A DNA stretch of 64,000 nt from Haliea sp. E1-2-M8 (GTDB taxonomy: Bacteria > Pseudomonadota > Gammaproteobacteria > Pseudomonadales > Halieaceae). Where the stretch lies: NCBI RefSeq assembly GCF_030649675.1, contig NZ_JAUTDR010000008.1, positions 124,001-188,000 on the forward strand. The letters are read 5' to 3'. The translations under genes were made by a program, and so were the position numbers. Shown here one piece after another: positions 38,194 to 46,388 of the stretch. How positions within the stretch are numbered: the first letter of the stretch is position 1; every line of letters starts with the position of its first letter. The notes beneath the pieces were generated by a model. The model worked only from the letters and a program-made list of their open reading frames with translations. It was not told the DNA's origin and searched no databases.

Positions 38194-39873
38194 ATGCAAA
38201 CCAGTTCAAGCGCCCGGATCCGGGCCCTGACCGAAGCCGGCTACTGGGGCAATGAAACCCTGCACGGCATCCTCGCGGCGCGGGTGGCGGACCGTGCCGA
38301 CAGCATCGCCCTGGTGGACCAGCCGAACAAGGCCGAACTCACCGACCTGCCCGTCCGCTGCCTCAGCTTCCATGACCTGGACACACTCAGCGACAGCCTG
38401 GCAGCACAGCTGCTGGGACAGGGCCTGCAACACGGTGACAGGCTGCTGGTGCAGCTGCCAAATATCAGTGAACTGGTGCTTTGCTACTACGCCGCCAGCA
38501 AGCTCGGGGTGGTGATCTCCCCCATCCCCATCCAGTACGGCGGCCACGAAATCGCCCGCTTCGCCGCGACCCTGCAGCCGGCGGCGATGCTGACCCTGGG
38601 TCGTTTCCGCGATATCGAGCTGGCCGCACAGGCCCGCCAGGCTCTTGCATCGGTGCCGGTGTGGACCTTCGGCGTCGACCTGCAGTGCGAACCCGTCACT
38701 GACCCGGTGCTGCTGTCCAACTACCAGGAGCACCGCGAGCGCCACCCGGACGATGCCAACGCCATCCTGACCGTGGTCTGGACCTCCGGCACCACCGGCA
38801 CCCCCAAGGGGGTGCCCCGCTCCCACAATATGTGGCGGGCGATGGCCCGCAACACCATGGCCGCCGGAGATTACCAGCCCGGGGAAACCCTGCTGGTACC
38901 GTTCCCGCTGGTGAACATGGCCGCTTTGGGGGGGTTCCTGTTTCCCTCTGTAATCAACGGCTGCAAGCTGGTGCTGCACCAACCCATGGATCCGACGATG
39001 TTCCTGCGCCAGATCCAGGAAGAGCAGGTGAACTTCACCATCGCGCCGCCGGCCCTGCTGAACCGGCTGGCGCAACAGCCCGCCCTGTGGGCGCAGTGCG
39101 ACTTCAGCACGATCCGCGCCTTCGGCTCCGGCTCCGTGCCCCTGTCCCCCGCCATGATCGCGGTGATTGAGGGCGAGTACGGCAAGCCCATCATCAACTT
39201 CTATGGCTCCAACGAGGGCATCAGCCTGTTCTCCACCCCGGAGGTGGCGCCGACACCGGAGTACCGGGCGCAGATGTTTCCCCGCTTCGGGGTGCCGGAC
39301 ATGCCCTGGCAGGGCCACGCCCACGAGTCCATTACCACCCGCGTCATCGACCCGGAAACCGGAGCGGAAATTACCGCAGCCGGGGTGCCGGGCGAACTGT
39401 GCATAGCCGGCCCGGCGGTGTTCGACGGCTACCTGGATCACGACGGCGAGGGCGTGTTCACCGCCGACGGTCTGTTCCGCACCGGCGACCTGGTGGAGAT
39501 CTGCGGCGAGCCGCCCAACTACTACCGCATCGTCGGCCGCTGCAAGGACATCATCAACCGCGGCGGCATGAAGATATCCCCGGCGGAGCTGGACATCCTG
39601 CTGGAGGGCTTCCCCGGTCTGGCAGAGGCGGCGGTGTGCGCCTACCCGGACCCGGATCTGGAAGAGAAGATCTGCGCCTGCGTGGTGCCGGTTGAAGGGG
39701 AACCGGCACCTGAACTCAACGCCCTGTGCAGCTGGCTGCTGGACAAGGGCATTGCCAAATTCAAACTACCCGAGCGGCTGGAAGTGTTCAGCGCCCTGCC
39801 CCGCAACCCGGTGGGCAAGGTGGTGCGCGGCGAACTCCAGCAGCAGGTTGCACAGCGAGGACTCACTTCATGA
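38194..39873 (+). CDS. AMP-forming acyl-CoA synthetase
   Basis: A 559-residue ANL-superfamily ligase. The P-loop is WTSGTTGTPKGVPRSH, the adenylation motif FYGSNEGI, the hinge GRCKDIINRGGMKISPAELD, and the catalytic Lys is in NPVGKVVRGEL. It activates a carboxylic acid through an acyl-adenylate to the CoA thioester. Motifs do not distinguish aromatic from aliphatic acids. It follows the flavoprotein by three bases and overlaps the first thiolase by four (ATGA). It is placed to activate acids made by the PaaN-like dehydrogenase. Confidence 0.92.
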   Translation: MQTSSSARIRALTEAGYWGNETLHGILAARVADRADSIALVDQPNKAELTDLPVRCLSFHDLDTLSDSLAAQLLGQGLQHGDRLLVQLPNISELVLCYYAASKLGVVISPIPIQYGGHEIARFAATLQPAAMLTLGRFRDIELAAQARQALASVPVWTFGVDLQCEPVTDPVLLSNYQEHRERHPDDANAILTVVWTSGTTGTPKGVPRSHNMWRAMARNTMAAGDYQPGETLLVPFPLVNMAALGGFLFPSVINGCKLVLHQPMDPTMFLRQIQEEQVNFTIAPPALLNRLAQQPALWAQCDFSTIRAFGSGSVPLSPAMIAVIEGEYGKPIINFYGSNEGISLFSTPEVAPTPEYRAQMFPRFGVPDMPWQGHAHESITTRVIDPETGAEITAAGVPGELCIAGPAVFDGYLDHDGEGVFTADGLFRTGDLVEICGEPPNYYRIVGRCKDIINRGGMKISPAELDILLEGFPGLAEAAVCAYPDPDLEEKICACVVPVEGEPAPELNALCSWLLDKGIAKFKLPERLEVFSALPRNPVGKVVRGELQQQVAQRGLTS

Positions 39874-41102
39874 GCCAGGTCTACCTGTTGGGCGGCGCCC
39901 AGACCGACTTCAGCCGCAACTGGGCCCGCGAGGGCCTGGAAATCTACGACATGTTCTCTGAGGTGCTCGGCGACGCCATTGCTGACGCCGGGATCGAGCC
40001 CGGGCAGATCGAGGTGGGCCACGTCGGCAACTTCGTGGCGGAGCTGTTCGCCCGCCAGGGCCTGCTCAACGGCTTTTTCGGCCAGGCCTACCCGGAACTG
40101 GCTTCGATACCGACCTCGCGCCACGAAGCGGCCTGCGCCTCCGGCTCCATCGCCATGCTCAGCGCCATGCGCGACATCGAGGCCGGCCACTACGATGTCG
40201 CCTGTGTGCTGGGCCTGGAATACATGCGCAACGTCGATGGCAGGACCGGTGCCGAGTACCTCGGCAGCGCCGCCTGGCAGGGCCACGAGGCCACAGACTG
40301 CAACTACCCCTGGCCCCATCTGTTCGACCGCATCACCCGCGAGTACCAGCAGCGCCACGGCATCGACAGCGAGCACCTCGCGCGCATTGCCGAAATCAAT
40401 TTTGGCAATGCCAGGGCCAATCCCAACGCCCAGACCCGCGACTGGAAGTTCCCGCCCGGGTGTTTCAGCCAGGATGATGAGTTGAACCCGGTGATCGAGG
40501 GCCGGGTGCGGAAAATGGATTGCGGCCAGATCACCGACGGCGGCGCCTGTGTGATCCTCGCCAGCGAAAAGGCAGCGCGGGAACACGCCGCCAGGCAGGG
40601 CCTCGCATTGGCGGATATCCCCCGGATCAAGGGCTGGGGTCACCGTTCCGCGCCCATCCTGCTGGAGCGCAAGCTGCAATTGAGTGCAGGCCAGCCACTG
40701 CTGTTCCCGCATATCCGGGCGATGATGGAGGATGCCCTGCGCCGGGGCGGTTTCCAGCAGGTGACGGACCTGGATGGCCTGGAAACCCACGACTGCTTCT
40801 CGGTCACCGAATACATGGCCATCGACCACAGTGGCCTCACCGCGCCCGGCGAGAGCTGGAAGGCGGTGACGGAAGGCCGTATCACCCGGGACGGGGACTT
40901 CCCCATCAACCCCAGCGGCGGTCTGATCGGCCTCGGCCACCCGGTGGGGGCCACCGGGGTGCGCATGGCGCTGGACTGCGCCCGCCAGGTCAGCGGTCGC
41001 GCCGGCGGCTATCAGCTGCCCCGGGCCGAGAACATGGCCACCTTCAACCTCGGTGGCAGCGCCACCACCTGTGTCAGCCTGATTGTCGGAGTCGGTGCAT
41101 GA
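39870..41102 (+). CDS. SCP2-type thiolase
   Basis: A 410-residue thiolase-superfamily protein. The nucleophile is C89 (HEAACASGS), the HDCF motif is in LETHDCFSVTEY, and the third motif is GLIGLGHPVGATG. The HDCF motif, and the lack of a C-terminal CxG cysteine, place it with sterol carrier protein 2-type thiolases. These act on branched or steroid-like 3-ketoacyl-CoAs. It overlaps the ligase and the next thiolase by four bases each, so the three proteins are made together. Some relatives work as a complex with a DUF35 protein, which is not seen here. Confidence 0.88.
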   Translation: MSQVYLLGGAQTDFSRNWAREGLEIYDMFSEVLGDAIADAGIEPGQIEVGHVGNFVAELFARQGLLNGFFGQAYPELASIPTSRHEAACASGSIAMLSAMRDIEAGHYDVACVLGLEYMRNVDGRTGAEYLGSAAWQGHEATDCNYPWPHLFDRITREYQQRHGIDSEHLARIAEINFGNARANPNAQTRDWKFPPGCFSQDDELNPVIEGRVRKMDCGQITDGGACVILASEKAAREHAARQGLALADIPRIKGWGHRSAPILLERKLQLSAGQPLLFPHIRAMMEDALRRGGFQQVTDLDGLETHDCFSVTEYMAIDHSGLTAPGESWKAVTEGRITRDGDFPINPSGGLIGLGHPVGATGVRMALDCARQVSGRAGGYQLPRAENMATFNLGGSATTCVSLIVGVGA

Positions 41103-42301
41103 AGCCCGCATTTATCTATGACGCCCTGCGCAGCCCGCGCGGGCGTGCGAAAGAAGGCGCCAGCCTCAACTCCCTGACCCCGCAGGCGCTGTTAAAGCAG
41201 CTGTACGCGGCACTGGTAGAGCGCACCGGGCTCACGCCTGCGGAAGTAGACGACGTCATCCTCGGCTGCGTCACCCAGCAGGGCGAGCAGGCCGGCAATA
41301 TCGCCAAGAGTTCAACCCTGTACGCCGGCTGGCCCGGCTCGGTGCCGGGCCTGACCGTTAACCGCTACTGCTCCTCCGGCATCGACGCCATCGCGCTGGC
41401 GGCACTCAAGGTCGGCGCCGGCCAGGCTGGAGTGACCGTTGCCGGCGGGGTGGAAATGATGTCCCGGGTACCGATGCTCTCAGACCAGGCCCGGGTCTTC
41501 ATGGACCCGCAGTTTGCCGCCCAGTGCCGCATACTGATGATGGGTAACGGCGCCGATCTTATCGCCACGATCCACGGTGTCAGCCGGGAGGACGCCGATG
41601 CGGTGGCCCTGGCCAGCCAGCAGCGCGCCGCTCACGCCCGGGAACAGGGCTGGTTCAGCTCCATCGTGCCCATCACCCTGGAAGACGGCAGTAGCGTCAA
41701 TGCCGACGAGTGCATCCGCCCGGCTACCACCACCGCCCAGCTGGCGGCAATGCCCGCCGTATTCGCCAAGGCCGGTGCCGCCGGCATCGACGCCTTCCAG
41801 CTCGCGGGTTACCCGGAGTTGCAGCAGGTGGAACATATCCACACTCCGGGCAACTCCCCCGCCATGGCGGATGGGGCGGCCCTGGTGCTGATTGGCGACG
41901 AGGCCTGGGGCGAGCGCAACGGGGTGCGTCCCCGCGCCCGTATCGCGGCCGCCGCCACGGTCAACGCCGATCCCCTGCAGGTACTGAGCGGCTGCATCGA
42001 GGCCACCCGCAAGCTACTGGTGGATCAGAACCTGAGTACCGCGGACATCGACCTGTTCGAGATCCACGAGGCCTTCGCCGCCATCAGCGTGGTGGCCATG
42101 CGGGAACTGGGCATCGCCGACGACAAGCTGAACGTGAACGGCGGCGTTATTGCCCTCGGCCACCCCATGGGCGCCACCGGCGCCATCATGGCGGGCGCCC
42201 TGCTGGACGAGCTGGAGCGGCGCGACCTGCAGTGGGGCATCGTCTCCGCTGCCGGCGCCGCCGGTACCGGCAGCGCGCTGCTGCTGGAACGGCTGCGCTA
42301 G
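41099..42301 (+). CDS. Acetyl-CoA acyltransferase (thiolase) with altered CxG motif
   Basis: A 400-residue FadA-like thiolase with nucleophile C91 ([13 protein letters not shown]), a HEAF motif in place of NEAF and H355 in [12 protein letters not shown]. The second catalytic cysteine, normally in a CxGG-type motif, is replaced by Ala385 within [17 protein letters not shown]. The altered bases were read directly. The enzyme may be slow, use another base, or favour one direction. It overlaps the SCP2-type thiolase by four bases and is the last intact gene of the rightward arm. Confidence 0.88.
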   Translation: MKPAFIYDALRSPRGRAKEGASLNSLTPQALLKQLYAALVERTGLTPAEVDDVILGCVTQQGEQAGNIAKSSTLYAGWPGSVPGLTVNRYCSSGIDAIALAALKVGAGQAGVTVAGGVEMMSRVPMLSDQARVFMDPQFAAQCRILMMGNGADLIATIHGVSREDADAVALASQQRAAHAREQGWFSSIVPITLEDGSSVNADECIRPATTTAQLAAMPAVFAKAGAAGIDAFQLAGYPELQQVEHIHTPGNSPAMADGAALVLIGDEAWGERNGVRPRARIAAAATVNADPLQVLSGCIEATRKLLVDQNLSTADIDLFEIHEAFAAISVVAMRELGIADDKLNVNGGVIALGHPMGATGAIMAGALLDELERRDLQWGIVSAAGAAGTGSALLLERLR

Positions 42302-42322
42302 ACCTCCTCTGCGGGCAATAGA

Positions 42323-42536
42323 GTGGCGAGCCTGGTGCTGATTTCACCCACCGGTTTCGGCGCACGCCCGCCGCCCGCCCCCGCTACCCAGGACAAACTG
42401 TTGCGCGCCTTTCGCACCCCGGTCGTCGGGAAAGCGCTCTACCGGCAGGTGCGGGTGCCCACCCTGGTGCTCTACGACGAGGATCCACACATTTCCTTTG
42501 CGCGCCTGCCGGGCGTGCTGGAGGACTGCCCCAACT
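42323..42536 (+). pseudogene. Alpha/beta-hydrolase remnant
   Basis: A broken alpha/beta-hydrolase fragment. The frame opens inside the fold (SLVLISPTGFGARPPP), jumps from FRTPVVGKALYRQ straight to VRVPTLVLYDEDPH and stops matching after LEDCPNS. Both ends are missing, and about fifty residues normally found in the middle are absent, without a frameshift. Downstream the frame runs antisense to the diacylglycerol kinase gene. No start with the family N-terminus exists. It probably once belonged to the catabolic operon just upstream. Confidence 0.6.
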
Positions 42537-43548
42537 CGCGGGATGCGCGGACCTTGAGCCGCAGCTCCCGCGGCTGCAGATTCCACATGGCGGGCAGGCA
42601 GCCAGGCTGCTCCCCGTCCAGGTCAATAAGGCCCGGAACCGCCGCCGTAGTGAGACGCACTGACACCTGACGGGCGTGATGACAACTTATCCGTGCATCC
42701 TTCACATGGGTGCCGCGATAAATCCTGGGCAACAGCCCCGGTAGCTGCCACCGGGGTAGATCGCCCAGTACGACTACCTCGAACTGGCCATCGTCGAGGC
42801 TGGCACCGGGCGCAATCCACATACCGCCGCCAAAATATCCTCCGTTCGCCACGATGAGCCCGAGCATGCGGCCGCGTATTTCGACACCGTCGTCGAGGCG
42901 AACCGCCATCTCGAGGTTGCTCCAGGATGCGAGGGCGCGCAGCGAGGCGAGGAAAAAGCTCAGCCGGCCGCCGCCACCCTTCCAGCCCCGATTGGCGAAA
43001 TCGACCACCCTGCCACTGAAACCGGCGCTGGAAATATTGACGAAGAAGCGGGTCGCGAGTTCACCCCGATGATCGAGATAGCCGATCTGGCCGAGGTCGA
43101 CGTGGCGGGTCTCGCGCCCAGCCAACATCTCTACACCCTGGCGCAAGCTGCCTGAAAGGCCGATGCTGCGCCGGAAGTCACTGCCAGTACCCAAGGGTAG
43201 CATACCCAGTACCGCAGCACTGCTTAGCGCTGGCGGAGCCGATGCCCGGCGGCTGATCCAGCCCTCCTCGTCAATGCGATAACAGCTGTGCGGATCGGAC
43301 TGCTCGCAGAAGCCGTTGATAACCTCGTTCAGGGTGCCGTCGCCACCTACGGAGACAACCATCTCCCACCCCGCGCGCAAGGCCTCCCGTGTCAGCAGGG
43401 TGGCGTGCCCCGGCGCTTCAGTAAAAGCGTAGGCCAATTCCGGGATCGTCGAGCGTAGCAAGCGATCAATCAGCTGCCATTGCCTGGCGACGCTGCCCGC
43501 GCCCGCGGTCGGGTTGACGACAACAAAGGTGCTGAAGTGTCCCGCCAT
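42472..43548 (-). CDS. Diacylglycerol kinase-like lipid kinase
   Basis: A 358-residue DAGK-catalytic-domain protein of the YegS/DgkB type. It starts MAGHFSTFVVVNPTAGAGS, with the nucleotide loop SVGGDGTLNEVINGF, LPLGTGSDFRRSIG and IDLDGEQPGCLPA near the end. It phosphorylates a lipid, probably diacylglycerol or a related lipid. The last about 20 residues (after LRLKV) run antisense through the hydrolase remnant and look like a new tail added by a rearrangement. It follows phoX after 21 bases in the same direction. Confidence 0.85.
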   Translation of the reverse strand: MAGHFSTFVVVNPTAGAGSVARQWQLIDRLLRSTIPELAYAFTEAPGHATLLTREALRAGWEMVVSVGGDGTLNEVINGFCEQSDPHSCYRIDEEGWISRRASAPPALSSAAVLGMLPLGTGSDFRRSIGLSGSLRQGVEMLAGRETRHVDLGQIGYLDHRGELATRFFVNISSAGFSGRVVDFANRGWKGGGGRLSFFLASLRALASWSNLEMAVRLDDGVEIRGRMLGLIVANGGYFGGGMWIAPGASLDDGQFEVVVLGDLPRWQLPGLLPRIYRGTHVKDARISCHHARQVSVRLTTAAVPGLIDLDGEQPGCLPAMWNLQPRELRLKVRASRELGQSSSTPGRRAKEMCGSSS

Positions 43549-43569
43549 CCCGGTAAGCCATCGCGTTAA

Positions 43570-45600
43570 TCAGGCGCCTATCTTGCCACCATCTTCCCGC
43601 GTGATCACCACCGTCGCCGAGCGCGGCACAGCCTTGCCGCCCGCGGGCCAGTGGCTGTCGATCTTGCCGGCCGCGAAATCCTGTGCCGAGGTGCTGGCAC
43701 CCGGGTGCTGCACGTTGATGAACATCGTGGTCTGGTCCGGCGTAGTGATACAGCCGGTGATTTCGGCGCCCGGCGGGCCGGTGAAGAAGCGCCGCAACTC
43801 ACCGGTGTCCGGGTCGGCCGCGAGCATGGCGTTGTTGCCCATGGCCTGGTAGGGCTCCTTGTGCAGGTCCAGGTCCGAGATATCGGTCTGTATCCACAGG
43901 CGTCGGTCGGCGTCGAACCAGAGCCCATCCGGGTTGGCGAAAAGATTCTCGGCGCTCAGCGCCGTGCCCTGCAGGTCGCGCCCGGAATCGGCGTCACCCG
44001 CCAGCAAAAACAGTTCCCAGGTGAAAGCCGAGGCGGCGTGGTCATTGCCGGCTTCGCGCCAGCGCACGATCTGGCCCATGGCGTTCTGTGCCCGGGGATT
44101 GACACCCTCCGCCTGCCCCTCGCTACGGCGGGTGTTCTTGGTCAGGGTGAAATACACCAGCCCGGTACCGGGGTCGATGGCGCCCCACTCCGGGCGGTCC
44201 ATCGGCGTAGCCCCGGCCACATCGGCGGCGCCGCGGGTATTCAGCAGGATATCCGCCAGGGTGGCGAAGCCGCTCTCCGGGCCGAGGCCGTTGGCGCCGG
44301 GTACCAGCGCCAGCCACTCGCCGTTGCCGTCACTGTCGAAGCGCGCGGCATAGAGCGTGCCCTCATCCAGCAGCGCGCCGCTGGCGCTGGCGGGGTGGTA
44401 GGGCTGGGCGGAGACAAACTTGTAGATGTATTCGAACATGGAGTCGTCGCCGGAATAGAGCACCACCGGTTTGCCCTGTCGCGCCGGCGCGAACACTGCA
44501 CCCTCATGGGCGAAGCGGCCCAGGTGGGTGCGCTTGACCGGGGTATTGGCCGGGTCGAAGGGATCGACCTCCACTACCCAGCCAAAGGCGTGGGGTTCAT
44601 TGCGATAGTCCTGCTGCGGGCTGTCGGCGCGCGGCGTGGCGTCAAAGCGTGCGTACTGGTCCGCGGCCTCGCCGGCATTGGCCGCAGCGAGATGCCAGCG
44701 CCAGGCGTTGAGCGGGCCGACGCCGTAACGGGACAGCGAGGCGGGGATCTCACCCTGCTCACGCACAAAGTAGTAGCGCCAGTTCTCCTCGCAGGCGAGG
44801 TAGGTGCCCCAGGGGGTGACCCCATTGGCGCAGTTGTTCAGCGTACCGCGCCCGCGCGTAGCGTCCGGGCTGTAGGCAGTCTGCAGGCGCGGGTCGCCGC
44901 GCAACGGGCCGCTGAACTCCATCGGCGTCAGCGCGGTGATGCGCCGGTTCAGGGAGTCCCGCAGCGGCAGCCACTGGCCGTCGTCATCGCGGCGGATACG
45001 CACAATGCTGACCCCGTGCGCATGCATTTCCTTCAGGACCTGGTCCGGATCGCGGCTGCCGTCCTCGCGCAGGGGCACATCGAAACTGATCAGCCCCAAC
45101 CCCGCGGCGGCCCTGTGCATCAGGCGCGGCTCGGCGTATTCGTGGTTGACTACCAGCAGACCCTCGCGAGAGCTGCCGGCGAAGGGGAAAAAATGCATGC
45201 CATCGTGGTGGGCACCCATCTGCATGGCCTGCTCGGCGCCGGTGTTGTCGGTAGAAAATGCCGGATAGGTACCGGTAATCGGCTCACCCCAGGGCAACAG
45301 CACCTGTATCCGGTAACCCGGCGGCACGACTGCGGTGTCCGCACGGCTGACGGGAACCGCCTCGAAGCCCAGCAACCCTGTGGCCCCATTCGAACCCCGC
45401 TGGCGCGCCAGCACAGGGCCCGGCAGACTGCCAAACAGGCTCGCGATTGCCAGCCCGAGACCACCGCGGAGAATGGCCCTGCGCGGGTAGCGAGCGCTTG
45501 CAACCGTCTCAAAGTCGGGCTGCGCAACCGGTGTCCGGGCCGGTTCTTCGTTACTGATAAACTCCACATCGGCGGGGCCGGGGATGGCGGTTTCTTTCAT
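43570..45600 (-). CDS. phoX: PhoX family alkaline phosphatase (DUF839)
   Basis: A 676-residue protein of the PhoX/DUF839 family, calcium- and iron-dependent periplasmic phosphatases. A twin-arginine signal-like RRAILRGGLGLAIASLFG starts near residue 40, after a long N-terminal extension. Conserved blocks include VVNHEYAEPRL, NNCANGVTPWGTYLACEENW and NIQHPG-like NVQHPGAST. Export by Tat would be expected. Loss of the usual PhoX metal residues was not checked. It precedes the lipid kinase and is divergent from a TetR gene. No convincing Pho box was found. Confidence 0.87.
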   Translation of the reverse strand: MKETAIPGPADVEFISNEEPARTPVAQPDFETVASARYPRRAILRGGLGLAIASLFGSLPGPVLARQRGSNGATGLLGFEAVPVSRADTAVVPPGYRIQVLLPWGEPITGTYPAFSTDNTGAEQAMQMGAHHDGMHFFPFAGSSREGLLVVNHEYAEPRLMHRAAAGLGLISFDVPLREDGSRDPDQVLKEMHAHGVSIVRIRRDDDGQWLPLRDSLNRRITALTPMEFSGPLRGDPRLQTAYSPDATRGRGTLNNCANGVTPWGTYLACEENWRYYFVREQGEIPASLSRYGVGPLNAWRWHLAAANAGEAADQYARFDATPRADSPQQDYRNEPHAFGWVVEVDPFDPANTPVKRTHLGRFAHEGAVFAPARQGKPVVLYSGDDSMFEYIYKFVSAQPYHPASASGALLDEGTLYAARFDSDGNGEWLALVPGANGLGPESGFATLADILLNTRGAADVAGATPMDRPEWGAIDPGTGLVYFTLTKNTRRSEGQAEGVNPRAQNAMGQIVRWREAGNDHAASAFTWELFLLAGDADSGRDLQGTALSAENLFANPDGLWFDADRRLWIQTDISDLDLHKEPYQAMGNNAMLAADPDTGELRRFFTGPPGAEITGCITTPDQTTMFINVQHPGASTSAQDFAAGKIDSHWPAGGKAVPRSATVVITREDGGKIGA

Positions 45601-45707
45601 TCTCGATCCTGCAATCTTGACTGCGCACCCTAGCAGACTCTAGCGCTTTATTATGACCAGCATGTGACTCCCTGCGCCACCGCCGCGGTCACAACCGGTG
45701 GCAGCAC

Positions 45708-45737
45708 TTGACAGCCTGGCTCCGGAAGTCTAAAGAT
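45708..45737 (+). promoter_or_regulatory. Promoter of the tetR-adaptor-RND operon
   Basis: A perfect -35 TTGACA (45708-45713) has weak -10 candidates about 17-18 bases later (TAAAGA/AAAGAT), just before the TetR operator. Confidence 0.5.
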
Positions 45738-45751
45738 AGTAATCAATTACT
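45738..45751. promoter_or_regulatory. Candidate TetR operator
   Basis: A perfect 14-bp palindrome AGTAAT-CA-ATTACT, 19 bases before the tetR start codon and right after the predicted -10. The position suits autorepression. Confidence 0.55.
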
Positions 45752-45770
45752 TCTTTTCTTGAGAACAGCA

Positions 45771-46388
45771 ATGCCAGCCAAGACTTATCTCTCCGCCGAC
45801 GAGCGTCGTGCACGCACTGTTGCCGCAGTCGTCGATATCTGTGCCAGGGAAGACCCTGCCCGCATTACCACCGGTAATATCGCCGAGCATATGCACGTCA
45901 CACAGGGCGCGCTATTCAAACATTTCCCCAGCAAGGACGCGATCTGGGAAGCGGTTGCCAGCTGGACGGCAGAGCAGGTGATGTCTCGTCTCGAAGCGGC
46001 CGCCGCCGGCGCCGGGGACCCCATCGCGGCACTGGAAGCGATGTTCCACGCCCATATCGATTTCATTGCCCAGCACCCCGGGGTGCCCCGGTTACTCGTG
46101 GGGCAACTGCAACATGACCGCCAGACGCCGGCCAGGCGGGTAGTTCGCTCACTCCTGCTGCGCTACCGCGAGTGTGTCCGGGACAGATTGGCTGAGGCCA
46201 ACCAGAGCGGCCTGTTGCGACCCGGACTCGATATCGATGCCGCCGCCACCCAGTTCATTGGCACTGTCCAGGGCCTGGTCATGCAGGCACTGATGCTGGG
46301 GGACATGGCGCGCATTGGCGGCATGGCCGCGGGGGTGTTTGCCATCTACCTGCACGGCATCCGCAAGGACCCGGGGAGCACGCGATGA
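45771..46388 (+). CDS. TetR-family regulator
   Basis: A 205-residue regulator. An N-terminal helix-turn-helix (about residues 10-55, TGNIAEHMHVTQGALFKHFPSKDAIWEAV) precedes a ligand-binding C-terminal domain. The ATG at 45771 follows GAGAAC. It overlaps the adaptor gene by four bases (ATGA), so it is encoded within the pump operon and most likely represses it. The inducer is unknown, but a pump substrate is likely. Confidence 0.9.
   Translation: MPAKTYLSADERRARTVAAVVDICAREDPARITTGNIAEHMHVTQGALFKHFPSKDAIWEAVASWTAEQVMSRLEAAAAGAGDPIAALEAMFHAHIDFIAQHPGVPRLLVGQLQHDRQTPARRVVRSLLLRYRECVRDRLAEANQSGLLRPGLDIDAAATQFIGTVQGLVMQALMLGDMARIGGMAAGVFAIYLHGIRKDPGSTR

Noticed and set aside
27763-42301. Genomic island or mobile element
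   Set aside because: No integrase, transposase, tRNA, flanking direct repeats or obvious change in base composition was seen at the edges. Acquisition by transfer remains possible but is not shown.
45697-45715. Pho-box-like half site upstream of phoX
   Set aside because: Only one half (CTGTCAA on the minus strand) fits. The second half does not match, and the same bases form the -35 of the tetR promoter.
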